Positions 9,001 through 17,834 of a stretch of DNA of 64,000 nt are shown here, piece by piece. Every line of letters starts with the position of its first letter. Position 1 is the stretch's first letter. Both the position numbers and the translations under genes were made by a program. The stretch spans positions 27,521 through 91,520 of the forward strand of contig NZ_CAJQNT010000005.1 of NCBI RefSeq assembly GCF_905479755.1. Direction: 5' to 3'. A model generated the notes under the pieces. It was not told where the DNA came from, did not search any database, and saw nothing but the letters and a program-made list of their open reading frames with translations. Source of the DNA: an uncultured Schumannella sp. (lineage in GTDB: Bacteria; Actinomycetota; Actinomycetes; Actinomycetales; Microbacteriaceae).

Positions 9001-10857
9001 CTCGACGACCACGGCGTTTTCCCCGAGAACAACGAGCGCGCCGAGGCACAGAAAGCCCTCGACATCCGAGTGGTGATCGGGAACCCTCCGTACTCGAAGG
9101 GCCAAGAGTCCGGCAATGACAACAACCAGAATCTGAAGTACCCCACTCTCGATGCGAAAATTGCCGGCACGTACGCGGCCCGCTCCACGGCTCAGAACAA
9201 GAACAACTTGTACGACTCCTATATCCGCGCCATCCGTTGGGCCTCCGACCGAGTCGGCGACCGGGGCATCGTTTCCTTCGTCTCGAACGGGGGATTCATC
9301 GACGGCAACACTGCCGACGGCCTCCGCAAGAGCTTCGCCGCCGAGTTCAGCAGCATTTACGTCTTCAATCTCAGAGGTAACGCCCGCACCGCCGGTGAAC
9401 AACGCCGCAAGGAGAAGGACAACGTCTTCGGGCAGGGCACTCGCACCACCGCAGCGATCTACCTGCTCATCAAGAACCCTGACGACGCGAGTCTCGGCAA
9501 GGTGTTCTATCGCGACATTGGCGACTACCTCACTCGCGAACAGAAACTTGAACTCGTCCGAAGCGCCCGCAGTTACACCAGCATCGACTGGACCGAGATC
9601 ACACCGAATGCTGAGGGCGATTGGGTCAACCAGCGCAGCGCCGACTTCGAATCGTTCACCCTCCTCGCCTCACGAGAGAAGGCTGATCAAGTGAGAGCGC
9701 GTGCGCTACGCAACTACTCCGCTGGAGTGAGGACGAATCGTGACGCCTGGGTATTCAACTTCTCTCGTTCCAAGCTCGCGTCAAATGTCGAGCGGTTGAT
9801 CGGCTTCTTCAACAACCAAATTGTCGAAGCGGAGAGCGCCGGAGCTGAGTGGCAGCGGGACAACAATCCGACGCAAATAAGCTGGAGCGAAGCTCTTGCC
9901 GCGCGATTGTCGAGGCGGGAGAAGTTGGAGTTCAACTCTGAGCGGATTAGGACCGCGCTCTATCGACCGTTCTCAAGGGTGCCTCTCTACTACGACGGCT
10001 CTTTGCTGGAGCGCACTTATCAGCTGCCCAAGCTGTTTCCCTCTCCTGAAGTTGCGAACTGGGGTTTCTACACAACCGCGCCCGGTGCGGGCCACAGGTT
10101 CTCAGCTGTCGCCGTACCAGCAATGCCCGACCTGGCCTTCTGGGGGTCCGGCAGCGGACAGTTCTTCCCGCGATACTCATTTGAGAACCGGGCGACCGAT
10201 CTCGATCTGCTGTCGACGCTCGATGATGATGGAACGCGCTACCGTCGCATCGACAATGTCACCGACGAGATCCTCGCGGACTACCAAACAAGCTTCGGCA
10301 AGGAAGTCACGAAGGACGACATCTTCTTCTACCTTTATGGCATTCTGCACTCTCCCGATTTCCGTGAGCAGTTCGAGGGCGATCTGAAGAAGATGCTCCC
10401 GCGCATCCCGAAGGTCAAGGAGTTCCAAGCGTTCAGCGATGCGGGGCGCAGGCTCTCCGATCTCCACCTCGGGTACGAGACCGTCGAGCCGTACCCGCTC
10501 GATGAGCAGCACGGCGTCAGTGCTAGCTACCGCGTCGAGAAGATGAAATACGCGAAGACGGGTCGTGTGGCCGACAAGTCCACCGTCATATACAACAGCG
10601 GTATCACCGTCTCGGGTATCCCCGAGGAGGCGCACGAATACATGCTTGGTTCCCGCTCTGCCATCGACTGGATCATCGAGCGCTACCAGGTCAAGACCGA
10701 CAAAGCCTCCGGCATCGTCAATGACCCCAACGACTGGGCTGACGAGCAAGGCAGCCCGCGCTACATTCTCGACCTGCTCGCGCGGATTGTGACTGTGAGT
10801 GTCGAGACCGTGAAGATCGTCAAGTCGCTGCCGTCGCTGGATGTTGTCGATGCTTAG
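6082..10857 (+). CDS. Type ISP-like single-polypeptide restriction-modification enzyme
   Basis: This 1591-residue protein appears to hold all functions of a restriction system. An Mrr-like nuclease lies near the N-terminus (GIDLVA with D64, then IQCK with Q79 and K81). A superfamily 2 helicase/translocase follows: Walker A CGTGKT (K203), DEAH (326-329), TATP (362-365) and QSVGRVMR (583-590). An N6-adenine methyltransferase comes next, with DPFTGTG (893-899) and NPPY (1001-1004). The last 500 residues or so should be the target-recognition domain. Order and size match LlaGI/LlaBIII (about 1578 residues), which methylate one strand and cut after translocating (family knowledge). A TTG at 6073 is an alternative start. 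Its codon use is less GC-biased than its neighbours, which suggests transfer. Confidence 0.88.
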   Translation: MTTIHEILDELRSVAYDAHDKGSRFERLMQAYLKIEPQYYELYDEVWLWKDYPGRGSRVDTGIDLVARARVSGELTAIQCKFFDPSTTVTKPMLDSFLAASSKSLNGQPEFAARLIVSTSDTWGKNAEEAVESQNPPVSRLRVQDLDESSIDWSQFSLAEPSELTKKPHKSPFPHQQKAIANVLAGFESADRGKLIMACGTGKTYTSLNIVERMVPAGGTVLFLVPSIALLSQTLKEWTIEASRPLRSFAVCSDVSVGKRKNDEDTPVVDLAYPATTNPERLIAKFKLRPDDAETITVVFSTYQSIDVVSQAQKLGLPEFDLIVCDEAHRTTGVTLAGDEESAFVRVHSQAHIQGKKRLYMTATPRIYADASRSKAEEAGAVLTDMNDPEFFGEEFHRLGFGEAVSIGRLTDYKVLVLAVDESYISKRFQKLLADENNELTLDDAAKIVGCWNGLSKRAMTKNEFALDPEPMKRAVAFARNIAESKKISQMFEQVVSREIELIDADDDDTAATNLVSVEAEHVDGTYNVLLRNQKLDWLKEEPGDGNARLLTNARCLSEGVDVPALDAVMFLNPRDSVVDVVQSVGRVMRKLEGKKYGYVILPIGVPAGVDPATALNDNKKYRVVWQVLQALRAHDERFDAEVNKIDLTKKTDIIDVGVIGRGGNKQDRESSEADYGSVTLDFPELDQWREAILAKIVEKVGERRYWENWAKDVAGIASDHMARIKGLVEGSDATLHDEFARFLKGLQDNLNPFITECDAIEMLSQHLITKPVFDALFEGYAFSDNNPVSQVMQHMIDALEEQHLDKETEKLDKFYESVRTRASGITDAAAKQQIVKELYEKFFQTAFSGTSDRLGIVYTPNEIVDFIIHSVDDALKAGFGASLSDKGVHVLDPFTGTGTFIVRLLQSGLIRPEDLAYKYRYELHANELVLLAYYVAAINIEETYHDLAGGDYVPFEGIVLTDTFQMNEADDELDDHGVFPENNERAEAQKALDIRVVIGNPPYSKGQESGNDNNQNLKYPTLDAKIAGTYAARSTAQNKNNLYDSYIRAIRWASDRVGDRGIVSFVSNGGFIDGNTADGLRKSFAAEFSSIYVFNLRGNARTAGEQRRKEKDNVFGQGTRTTAAIYLLIKNPDDASLGKVFYRDIGDYLTREQKLELVRSARSYTSIDWTEITPNAEGDWVNQRSADFESFTLLASREKADQVRARALRNYSAGVRTNRDAWVFNFSRSKLASNVERLIGFFNNQIVEAESAGAEWQRDNNPTQISWSEALAARLSRREKLEFNSERIRTALYRPFSRVPLYYDGSLLERTYQLPKLFPSPEVANWGFYTTAPGAGHRFSAVAVPAMPDLAFWGSGSGQFFPRYSFENRATDLDLLSTLDDDGTRYRRIDNVTDEILADYQTSFGKEVTKDDIFFYLYGILHSPDFREQFEGDLKKMLPRIPKVKEFQAFSDAGRRLSDLHLGYETVEPYPLDEQHGVSASYRVEKMKYAKTGRVADKSTVIYNSGITVSGIPEEAHEYMLGSRSAIDWIIERYQVKTDKASGIVNDPNDWADEQGSPRYILDLLARIVTVSVETVKIVKSLPSLDVVDA

Positions 10858-13066
10858 CAGGATCGAATTGACCGGAGCGCCCAGCTTTTCGTCGGGGAGC
10901 TGCAGCCTCGATGGTCTCGGCCGCTTCAACTTCGTATTTGGGCCGAACGGCACGGGGAAGACGACCATCAGTCGGGTGGTCGCTAATCCTGGCCGGTTTG
11001 CAGGAGCCGGAGTCGCCCAGGCCGACGGCAACGCTCGGGTTGAGACCGCCGTCTATAACCGTGACTACGTGTCGACCACGCTTAGGGAAGCCGACAGGTT
11101 GGCGGGAGTATTCACGCTCGACGACGAGGATCCCGACGCGAGAAGGGAATACGATGAGCTGACTCGCGAAGGTGGCATAATCGCGGTTCTCACCGCTTCC
11201 CGCGACAGGCATCAAGCCGACCTGAACGCGATTGAGGCGCAGATCGGCGAGGCGCGCACGCAACTTCTCGTTGCGGGTTGGGCGGCGCGAGAGCTATTGC
11301 CCGCCGAGATCGCTCCGATGTTGGATGGGTATCGGGGAGTGAAAGCCAAGTTTATCGACAAGCTGGTGTCGGTCGAGAGAACGGCCCCTCCGAAGCTCGA
11401 GGATCTCCTCCTTGAGGCGCGTTCCGTGTTTGACGCGTCTGGCTCAACCATCACGCCGCTTCGTTCCCTGGAAGTCCCGCAGCTTTCGAACGATGACGCG
11501 TTGCCAGAGCTCCTCGCTACACCTGTCGTTGGTAGCACAGACGTAACACTTGCGCAGTTGATTTCCGGGATCGGCAACCAAGACTGGGTGTCTGCCGGTC
11601 GCGCGTTCTTGCCCGACTCGGAAGGGAAGTGCCCGTTCTGTCAGCAGGATCTTCCTGTCGACTTCCTGCGACACTTAGCTGAGTACTTCGATGACGAGTT
11701 CGCGCGCAAGATCACGAGGCTGCAAGAGGAGCAGAGCGCAATGGGTCGCATGCTTGGGGATGCGCGCGACCGGTTGCTCGCCTTTGAGGCCCTCGACAGC
11801 TCGGTCGTCGCGGAGCGTCGCGACAGCGCAATAGCTGCTGTGCGCAGATCATTCGATGCGATCGACTCGGCGGTGTCGTCGAAAGTCCTGAAGCCATCGA
11901 GCGTGATTCAGATTGAGGACCCCGAACCGAACGTCAGAGCCGTCAACGAGTTGATCGGCGATGCGAACAAATGGGTCGCTGAACACAATGCTCGGATTCG
12001 GAGCCGCGACGCGGCGAGAACCGCGCTTCTGTCGCGTTGTTGGAGTTATTTCGCGTGGGACGTGCTCGCAGCAGAAATGGGGAAATACGTCGGCTTAGTC
12101 GACGGTACGCGGAAGCGGAAGCAGGACTTGCTCACGCAGCTGAGCGACGTCGACGCGCAGCTGCGTGGCAAAACGGACCGGGCTGCCGAGATCGAGGCCG
12201 GGCTGGTCTCGACTGCTCCCGCCATCAGGCGCGTCAATCAGATTCTCCAAAGTGTCGGCTTCAGGCGATTTCGGCTCGCTTCGTCGCTAGAAGTTAAAGA
12301 CGGGTACATGCTCGAGCGCGATGACGGGTCCACGGTCGTGGAGGACACGTTGAGCGACGGCGAGCGAACATTCATCGCGTTTCTCTACTTTTTTGTCCAG
12401 CTTGAAAGTCGCCATCGGCAGTTCGAAAGCCGGAGCCTTGTCGCCGTTATTGATGATCCGATATCGAGCTTGGACAGCGACGTGCTTTTTGTAGTCGGCA
12501 GTCTTGTCCGTCGTCTACTGCGTTTGGTTCACGACCAGAGTGGTGCATTGCGCCAAGTGATTGTGCTCACCCACAACGTTCAGTTCCATCTTGAGGTCAC
12601 CTATCCGCGCGCACAGGACAAAGCTGAGGGACTACTCGCTGGCCGCAGATTCTATGAATTGAAGCGTCTCCCGGACGGGAGCACGAACGTGCACGCCTCC
12701 GGTGCGGAGAACACGGTCAAGTCGAACTATCAGAGTCTCTGGTCTGTCGTGCGTGAAGCTAGCGAAACTGACGACGTGAGCGGAGCGGGCCTGGAGAACG
12801 TATTGCGGCGCATTCTGGAGAACTACTTCACCGTCATTGGGACTCACCCGAACCTGGACGCATTGATGGAAAGCGTTTCGGGGGACGACGCCCTCGTGAC
12901 TCGTTCATTGCTTGCATGGATGCATCACGGATCTCACACTTTCGTTGACAACCTCGAATACTCGCCTTCAGGAATCAGCAAGGTGGTCTACCTTGCTGTA
13001 TTCCGGAAGATCTTCTCTGAGACAGGTCAGATCGGCCACTACGACATGATGATGTCGGTCGAGTAG
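10850..13066 (+). CDS. RloC/PrrC-like AAA ATPase, candidate tRNA anticodon nuclease
   Basis: The 738-residue protein has a split ABC-type ATPase: Walker A GPNGTGKT (31-38), signature LSDGE (501-505), Walker B VIDDP (D535, D536) and H-loop His575 in VLTHN. A long helical insert carries CPFC (C261, C264), the zinc-hook that distinguishes RloC from PrrC. The C-terminal part has R653, E657 and H696 in LLAWMHHGSH, resembling the Arg-Glu-His triad of PrrC-type anticodon nucleases, though the E-to-H distance (39) is longer than I recall for PrrC (32). It overlaps the Type ISP gene by 8 nt (ATGCTTAG), so the two are translationally coupled. An ATG at 10841 is an alternative start. Confidence 0.75.
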   Translation: MLSRIELTGAPSFSSGSCSLDGLGRFNFVFGPNGTGKTTISRVVANPGRFAGAGVAQADGNARVETAVYNRDYVSTTLREADRLAGVFTLDDEDPDARREYDELTREGGIIAVLTASRDRHQADLNAIEAQIGEARTQLLVAGWAARELLPAEIAPMLDGYRGVKAKFIDKLVSVERTAPPKLEDLLLEARSVFDASGSTITPLRSLEVPQLSNDDALPELLATPVVGSTDVTLAQLISGIGNQDWVSAGRAFLPDSEGKCPFCQQDLPVDFLRHLAEYFDDEFARKITRLQEEQSAMGRMLGDARDRLLAFEALDSSVVAERRDSAIAAVRRSFDAIDSAVSSKVLKPSSVIQIEDPEPNVRAVNELIGDANKWVAEHNARIRSRDAARTALLSRCWSYFAWDVLAAEMGKYVGLVDGTRKRKQDLLTQLSDVDAQLRGKTDRAAEIEAGLVSTAPAIRRVNQILQSVGFRRFRLASSLEVKDGYMLERDDGSTVVEDTLSDGERTFIAFLYFFVQLESRHRQFESRSLVAVIDDPISSLDSDVLFVVGSLVRRLLRLVHDQSGALRQVIVLTHNVQFHLEVTYPRAQDKAEGLLAGRRFYELKRLPDGSTNVHASGAENTVKSNYQSLWSVVREASETDDVSGAGLENVLRRILENYFTVIGTHPNLDALMESVSGDDALVTRSLLAWMHHGSHTFVDNLEYSPSGISKVVYLAVFRKIFSETGQIGHYDMMMSVE

Positions 13067-13188
13067 CCAGCTGTCGCGGCTGCGAAATGGAAGTCTCGCG
13101 TCGGTTGGCCTGGCTCTTCCTGCCTGACGTGTGGCGCAGTTTCCGCTGGCGAGTAGCAACCGTCGCAGGCCTCGACGCATTCGCGGCT

Positions 13189-13215
13189 CGGTAGCCACCA
13201 AAATGCTGGCTACCG
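13189..13215. terminator. Hairpin between convergent rloC-like gene and sbcC
   Basis: A perfect 9 bp stem CGGTAGCCA / TGGCTACCG with a 9 nt loop lies between two convergent genes. No long T-run follows, so it is a candidate bidirectional or weak terminator. The rest of 13067-13259 shows no gene. Confidence 0.5.
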
Positions 13216-13259
13216 AATTGAGACGCAAGAGCAAAGCCCGTGCGGCTGCGCTCGACTCA

Positions 13260-16196
13260 CTACAGCCCGTCCACCGCAATCCGCGACGGACCGCCCGGCT
13301 CGGCGACGACGCGCAGTTGCGCGGCGATCTGCTCCTGCATGGAGGTGACGTGGCTGATCACGCCGACCGTGCGGCCGCCCTGCTTGAGGGAGTCGAGGGT
13401 CGACATCGCGATCTCGAGGTACTCGGTTGACAGGCTGCCGAAGCCCTCATCCACGAACAGCGTGTTCAGCTCGATGCCGCCCGCGCGGCTCGTCACCGCC
13501 TCCGCCAGACCCAGCGCCAGCGCCAGCGACGCCAAGAACTGCTGACCGCCCGACAGCTGGTTCGCCGGGCGCGCCGTGCCCGTGAACTCGTCGAACACCT
13601 CGATCTCCAAGCCAGCAGACGTCCCCGCGCGGCGCACCCCGCGCTCCGTGTGACGCAACTCGAACCGCCCCTGCGACAGCGTCTGCAGCCGGATGTTCGC
13701 CGCCGCCAGCACATCCTCCAGCTCGGCGGCGATGTAGTAGCTCTCCAGCGACATGCTCTTCGTGTTGGGCGTGCGACCGTGCACCGTCTCGGTGAGGCGG
13801 TGCTGCAGCTCGAACTCCTCCGCCAGCTCCGCCGTCGACGCCAACAGCTCGGCGAGCTCCGTGCGCCGCGACCGCAACTGCGTGCGGCGGCCCTCAGCGT
13901 TCGCCTTCGCCGCCGTCGCCGCCCGAGACGCGCGCTGCGCCTCCACGTGGCCGGCGCTGGCCTCGTCCACCGAGACGATCTCCTCGGGCAGATCCTGCAG
14001 ATCGGCCTGCTTCAGGATGCCCTGGTTCTCACTCACCGATGTCGCGTGCTCGTCGATCCGCTTCGTCAACTCGCCGACCTGAGCTTCACTGCGGAGTGCG
14101 GCCTCGGCCTCCTCGGTCGACTCGAACTTCTCGTCGCTCAGCTTGGTCGCGAGTTTCGAGTCGGACGCCGTGCGCTGCGTCGTCGCCTGCGCGAGGGTCG
14201 CGAGCGCCTCGGCCAGCGCCTTCGCCGCGTCGCGCTCGGCGGCGCGGGAGGCCTGCCGCGCCGCCACGCTCGCGAACTCGCCGCGCAGGGCGGCCAGTTT
14301 CTTGGCGAGAGAGTCGTGTTCCGCCTGCAGGGCCGTGAGCTCGCTTGAGGCAGCCTTCGACGAGGCCTCGAGTCGCTCGCGCTCGGCGAGGAGCCCGGCG
14401 CCGTTCCCCGCGTCCGCCCCCGCGCCACCGGTGAGCTCGGCGTCGATCGCGTCGATGCGCGCCGCCGCCGCCGTGGCGCCCGCGAGCGCCGCCTCGGCCG
14501 CCTCCGCGGCCGCCGTGAGCGCGTCGAGATCGCCGTCACCGGCCGAGGCCGAGAGCCCCGCCGCCCGCACCTTCAGCTCGTCGACGCGGTCCCTCGCGGC
14601 CTTCGCGGGTGACTCGAGCGTGTCCACCGCGGCCTGCGCGGCGTCGACGTCGTCCTGAGTGACGCGCTCACCCGCGAACGCCGCGGGGGAGGGGTGCTCG
14701 GTCGAGCCGCAGACCGCACACGGCTCGCCGTCTTCGAGGGTTTCGGCGAGCACCGCGGCCTGGCCGCTCAAGAACCGGGCGAGCACGGCATCCGCCTCGG
14801 CGCGCGCCGCAGTGACGCGCTGGTCGGCGGCCAGCTGCAACTCCTGAGCCCGGCGCAGCTCCTCGGCGACGGTCGCCGCCTCGGTCGCGGCCGCCAGTCG
14901 CGCCTTCGCACGCGTGACGTCCTCGCCGGCCGAGGCGGCCTGGGCGGCGGTCGGCACGAGGGTGCCGCGCTCCTCCTGCAGCGCCGCGATCGACTCCGTC
15001 GCGGCGGTGAGCTTCGTCGCGAGAGTCTCACAGGCGGTCGTCTTCGCCGTGATCTCCGTCGCGAGAGACTGCGTGCGCTGTTCGTCCTGCAGCGCGCCGG
15101 CCAGTTCGCCGATCTCCTCGGTGAGCCGGGTGACCTCGTCGCCGAGCGCCTCATCGTCGGCGTCGCCGGTGTACATGCCGCGCGCCGCCTCGACGGCCGA
15201 GGTCGCCTGCTCCCACGCCTCCCGCTTCTCGGCGGCGTCGTCGAGCACCGAGCGCACGCGGTCGGCGCGCGCGGCGCGCTCCAGCTCGGCACGGGCCGCG
15301 TCGATCTCGGGGCGACCTTCCTCCAGCGTCGCGAGCTCCTGCCGCGCCGCCTCCGCACGGGCCTGCTTGCGGGCCACCTCGAGCCGGGCCAGCGCGGCCT
15401 TCTCCTCGACGTCGGCGGCCTCGACCGCGCGGGTGGCGGCGAGCACCGTCGCCTCCGCATCCTCGATCACCGCGTCGAGCCAGGTGAGTTCCTGCCCGGG
15501 TTCCGGGGCGCCGAGAACTTCCGGCGCATCCACCGTATCGACGAGCATGACCTGCTTCGCCCGCGCGCCCTCCAGCCGTTTGCGCAGTTCGTTTCGGCGG
15601 TCGGCGAGCTTCTGCTGGTAGGCGGCGAAGCGTCCGGTGCCGAAGAGCTTGCTCAGCAGTTCGAGCCGCTGCTCACTGGTGGCGAGCAGGAACTCCTGGA
15701 ACCGCCCCTGCGCGAGCATGATCACCTGCAGAAACTCGTCCTTGTTGAGCTTCAACAGGCTCTCGACCAGTGCCGCCGCCTCGCGCTCCTTCGTCGCCTT
15801 GCCGACCCAGGTCTCGCCCTCGAGCACCTCCACGAGCACGCGCGCCTTCTCCAGCGTCGTGCCCTCGCCGCGGGCCTTCGGCCGGTCGTATTCCGGCGAC
15901 CGCGTCACGCGGTATTCCAGCCCGTTGGTCTCGAACTCGACGACCACCTCCGTCGGATCGTTGACGCCGCAGAAGTCGCTGCGCACCGCGTTGGCGGCAC
16001 CCGTGGCGCTGACGTTGTCCCACCGCGGAGTCTTGTTGTAGAGCGCGTAGGCGATCGCATCCAGGATGCTCGTCTTGCCGACCCCGGTCTCGCCCGCGAT
16101 CAGGAACAACCCGTCGGCGTCGAACACGCGGAAGTCGACGTGCTGGCGGTCCTTGAACGGGCCGAAACCCTCGATGGTGACGGTGCGGATCCTCAT
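13260..16196 (-). CDS. sbcC: Exonuclease SbcCD subunit C (Rad50-like ATPase)
   Basis: The 978 residues start with Walker A GETGVGKT (35-42). Two long coiled-coil arms flank the zinc-hook CAVC (C493-C496). The protein ends with the ABC signature LSGGQ and Walker B LFVDEGFGSLS. With SbcD it forms the Mre11-Rad50-type complex that opens hairpins and trims blocked DNA ends. The gene overlaps sbcD by 4 nt (ATGA). The frame is open far upstream of the chosen ATG, but that part is antisense-like and lies over sbcD, so the MRIRTVTIEGFGPF start is right. Confidence 0.97.
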   Translation of the reverse strand: MRIRTVTIEGFGPFKDRQHVDFRVFDADGLFLIAGETGVGKTSILDAIAYALYNKTPRWDNVSATGAANAVRSDFCGVNDPTEVVVEFETNGLEYRVTRSPEYDRPKARGEGTTLEKARVLVEVLEGETWVGKATKEREAAALVESLLKLNKDEFLQVIMLAQGRFQEFLLATSEQRLELLSKLFGTGRFAAYQQKLADRRNELRKRLEGARAKQVMLVDTVDAPEVLGAPEPGQELTWLDAVIEDAEATVLAATRAVEAADVEEKAALARLEVARKQARAEAARQELATLEEGRPEIDAARAELERAARADRVRSVLDDAAEKREAWEQATSAVEAARGMYTGDADDEALGDEVTRLTEEIGELAGALQDEQRTQSLATEITAKTTACETLATKLTAATESIAALQEERGTLVPTAAQAASAGEDVTRAKARLAAATEAATVAEELRRAQELQLAADQRVTAARAEADAVLARFLSGQAAVLAETLEDGEPCAVCGSTEHPSPAAFAGERVTQDDVDAAQAAVDTLESPAKAARDRVDELKVRAAGLSASAGDGDLDALTAAAEAAEAALAGATAAAARIDAIDAELTGGAGADAGNGAGLLAERERLEASSKAASSELTALQAEHDSLAKKLAALRGEFASVAARQASRAAERDAAKALAEALATLAQATTQRTASDSKLATKLSDEKFESTEEAEAALRSEAQVGELTKRIDEHATSVSENQGILKQADLQDLPEEIVSVDEASAGHVEAQRASRAATAAKANAEGRRTQLRSRRTELAELLASTAELAEEFELQHRLTETVHGRTPNTKSMSLESYYIAAELEDVLAAANIRLQTLSQGRFELRHTERGVRRAGTSAGLEIEVFDEFTGTARPANQLSGGQQFLASLALALGLAEAVTSRAGGIELNTLFVDEGFGSLSTEYLEIAMSTLDSLKQGGRTVGVISHVTSMQEQIAAQLRVVAEPGGPSRIAVDGL

Positions 16197-17413
16197 CCGA
16201 GTTGCACCTCCGCGTCGCGTTCGGCGATGACCGCATCCAGAATTCTCTGCTCCGTCGCCGTCGGCCCGTCGCCGCTGCGCACATCGACCAGGAACGACTC
16301 GATCACCTCCGGGTCGGACTTGCCCTTGACGCGCTCGGCGTAGCTCGCCGTCGACGCCGCGGTGCGCTCGGTCGGCTCGTGCACCACCTCGGCGCAGTGC
16401 TCGAAGCGCGCGCGCAGGCGCTGCAGCGGCTCGAGCTGCTTGTTCTTGTCGGTGTAGACGGCGCGCACATAGTGCTCGGTGAACGGCGCCCACTCCTCGG
16501 CGGTGAGCAGCTCGTCGAAAGTGCCGCGGATCTCCTTCAGCGCGCGCGGGACCGGCAGGTCGACCCACTCGATCGTCTCGACGCCGCGCGCCCCCAGCTC
16601 GACCAACCAGCCGCCGCGCGGTTTGCCCGCCTCCTTGAACGAATAGTGCAGCGCGGCCCCGGAATAGCGGATGCCCTCTGCCAGCTTCGCGCGACCGTGG
16701 ATGTGGCCGAGGGCGACATAGTCGACCCCGTCGAACGCGTTCACCGGCACCGCGTCGACGCCGCCCGCCACCAGCGGGGCCTTCGTGATGGCGCGCTCCG
16801 AATCCGAGGATTCGGTCTCGGCGCCCGCCACGAAGGTGTGGGCGATGGCGACGGTGCGGCGGGTGGGGGAGTTGCTGGTGCTGGGGTCGGCGTCGGTGTT
16901 TGTGGTCGCGCGTTCCGCGATCGAGGCGCGCACCCGATCCATGGCGGCGGTGACCACGTCGCGCTGCGTGCGCGCGTCGCTCGGTGCCCAGGGGAGGTGG
17001 CGCACCAGCTCCGGCTGCAGGTAGGGCAGGCCGTAGACGTCGACGGTGCCGTGCTCGTCGGTGAGTTCGATCGGCGTGCCCACCGTCGTCGCATCGGTGA
17101 CGAGATGCAAGCCGGCGGCCGCGGTGAACGGGCCCGCGAATCCGAGCCGCACGGCCGAATCGTGGTTGCCGCTCGTCACGATCACCTTCGCGCCGGTCTG
17201 GGTGATCGCCACCAGCGCCTCCTGCAGCACCGCCACGGCGTCGGCCGACGGGTTCGTCAGGTCGTACACGTCGCCCGCGACGATCACCACGTCGATCCGG
17301 TGCTCGCGCACCAGCGCGGGGATCGCGCCCAGCACGGTGCGGGCCGCCTCCAGGGTCGAGTAGCCGTGGAAGGTGCGGCCCACGTGCCAATCGGAGGTGT
17401 GGAGCAGTCGCAT
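16193..17413 (-). CDS. sbcD: Exonuclease SbcCD subunit D (Mre11-like nuclease)
   Basis: The 406-residue metallophosphoesterase has the Mre11/SbcD motifs in order: HTSDWHVG (D8, H10), VAGDVYD, SGNHD, and GHIH within ALGHIHGRAKL. These bind two Mn ions and catalyse 3'-5' exonuclease and hairpin endonuclease cleavage. The gene precedes sbcC with a 4 nt overlap. A Ser/Asp/Pro-rich insert after residue 160 (ADPSTSNSP) is probably a surface loop. Length is normal for the family. Confidence 0.97.
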   Translation of the reverse strand: MRLLHTSDWHVGRTFHGYSTLEAARTVLGAIPALVREHRIDVVIVAGDVYDLTNPSADAVAVLQEALVAITQTGAKVIVTSGNHDSAVRLGFAGPFTAAAGLHLVTDATTVGTPIELTDEHGTVDVYGLPYLQPELVRHLPWAPSDARTQRDVVTAAMDRVRASIAERATTNTDADPSTSNSPTRRTVAIAHTFVAGAETESSDSERAITKAPLVAGGVDAVPVNAFDGVDYVALGHIHGRAKLAEGIRYSGAALHYSFKEAGKPRGGWLVELGARGVETIEWVDLPVPRALKEIRGTFDELLTAEEWAPFTEHYVRAVYTDKNKQLEPLQRLRARFEHCAEVVHEPTERTAASTASYAERVKGKSDPEVIESFLVDVRSGDGPTATEQRILDAVIAERDAEVQLG

Positions 17414-17478
17414 GGGGTCTCCGGCTTCGGCAGGGGAATCGGGCGGAAGCCTCAGTTTTTCAGATGCTGGGGACGTTC

Positions 17479-17790
17479 CTACGCCGGCCGCGGGACCAGT
17501 GCGACATTCAGGTCGAGCGCGCCGGCAAGGCGCAGCAGCGTCGACGCGGTCGGATTGCCGAGGCCCCGCTCGATTCGGCTGATCTCGGCCTGCTGGATGC
17601 CTGTCATCCGTGACAGTTCCGGCTGGGTGAGCGCACGGCTTTTGCGCGCGGCCTCCAGCTGGGCGCCCAGCCGGCTGCTCTCATCGAGCTCGGCCGCGAA
17701 GGTTGCTGACGCGGCTTCATAGACACGACGGGCGTCGTCGGACCAACCCTCGCGCGCACTCTCCACCAGCTCGCCGAACTTCTTGGCCAT
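17479..17790 (-). CDS. XRE-family HTH antitoxin (HigA-like)
   Basis: The 103-residue protein has a canonical helix-turn-helix at about 45-100 (LTQPELSRMTGIQQAEISRI, then GNPTASTLLRLAGALD). The start is fixed by GGAGG 8 nt upstream of the ATG. It follows the toxin gene (order toxin then antitoxin, as in higBA), 44 nt downstream, with a palindrome in the gap. The HTH domain would bind that palindrome and the N-terminal helices could bind the toxin. It lies just upstream of sbcD on the same strand. Confidence 0.8.
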   Translation of the reverse strand: MAKKFGELVESAREGWSDDARRVYEAASATFAAELDESSRLGAQLEAARKSRALTQPELSRMTGIQQAEISRIERGLGNPTASTLLRLAGALDLNVALVPRPA

Positions 17791-17810
17791 CGTTGCCACC
17801 TCCGATCTCA

Positions 17811-17830
17811 GTATGTGTTTTAGCACATAC
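17811..17830. promoter_or_regulatory. Palindrome between toxin and HigA-like antitoxin genes
   Basis: GTATGTG and CACATAC flank a 6 nt spacer (perfect 7 bp arms). It sits 20 nt upstream of the antitoxin ATG and just after the toxin gene. It is a candidate operator for the HTH antitoxin, possibly controlling a private antitoxin promoter. Confidence 0.55.
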
Positions 17831-17834
17831 CATG

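Noticed and set aside
14694..16343. Plus-strand frame of about 550 codons
   Set aside because: It lies opposite the coiled-coil region of sbcC and shows no protein-like motif.
13260..17390. sbcC read as a 1376-residue protein
   Set aside because: The first 400 residues are antisense-like over sbcD. The real start is the ATG at 16196 with the conserved N-terminus.
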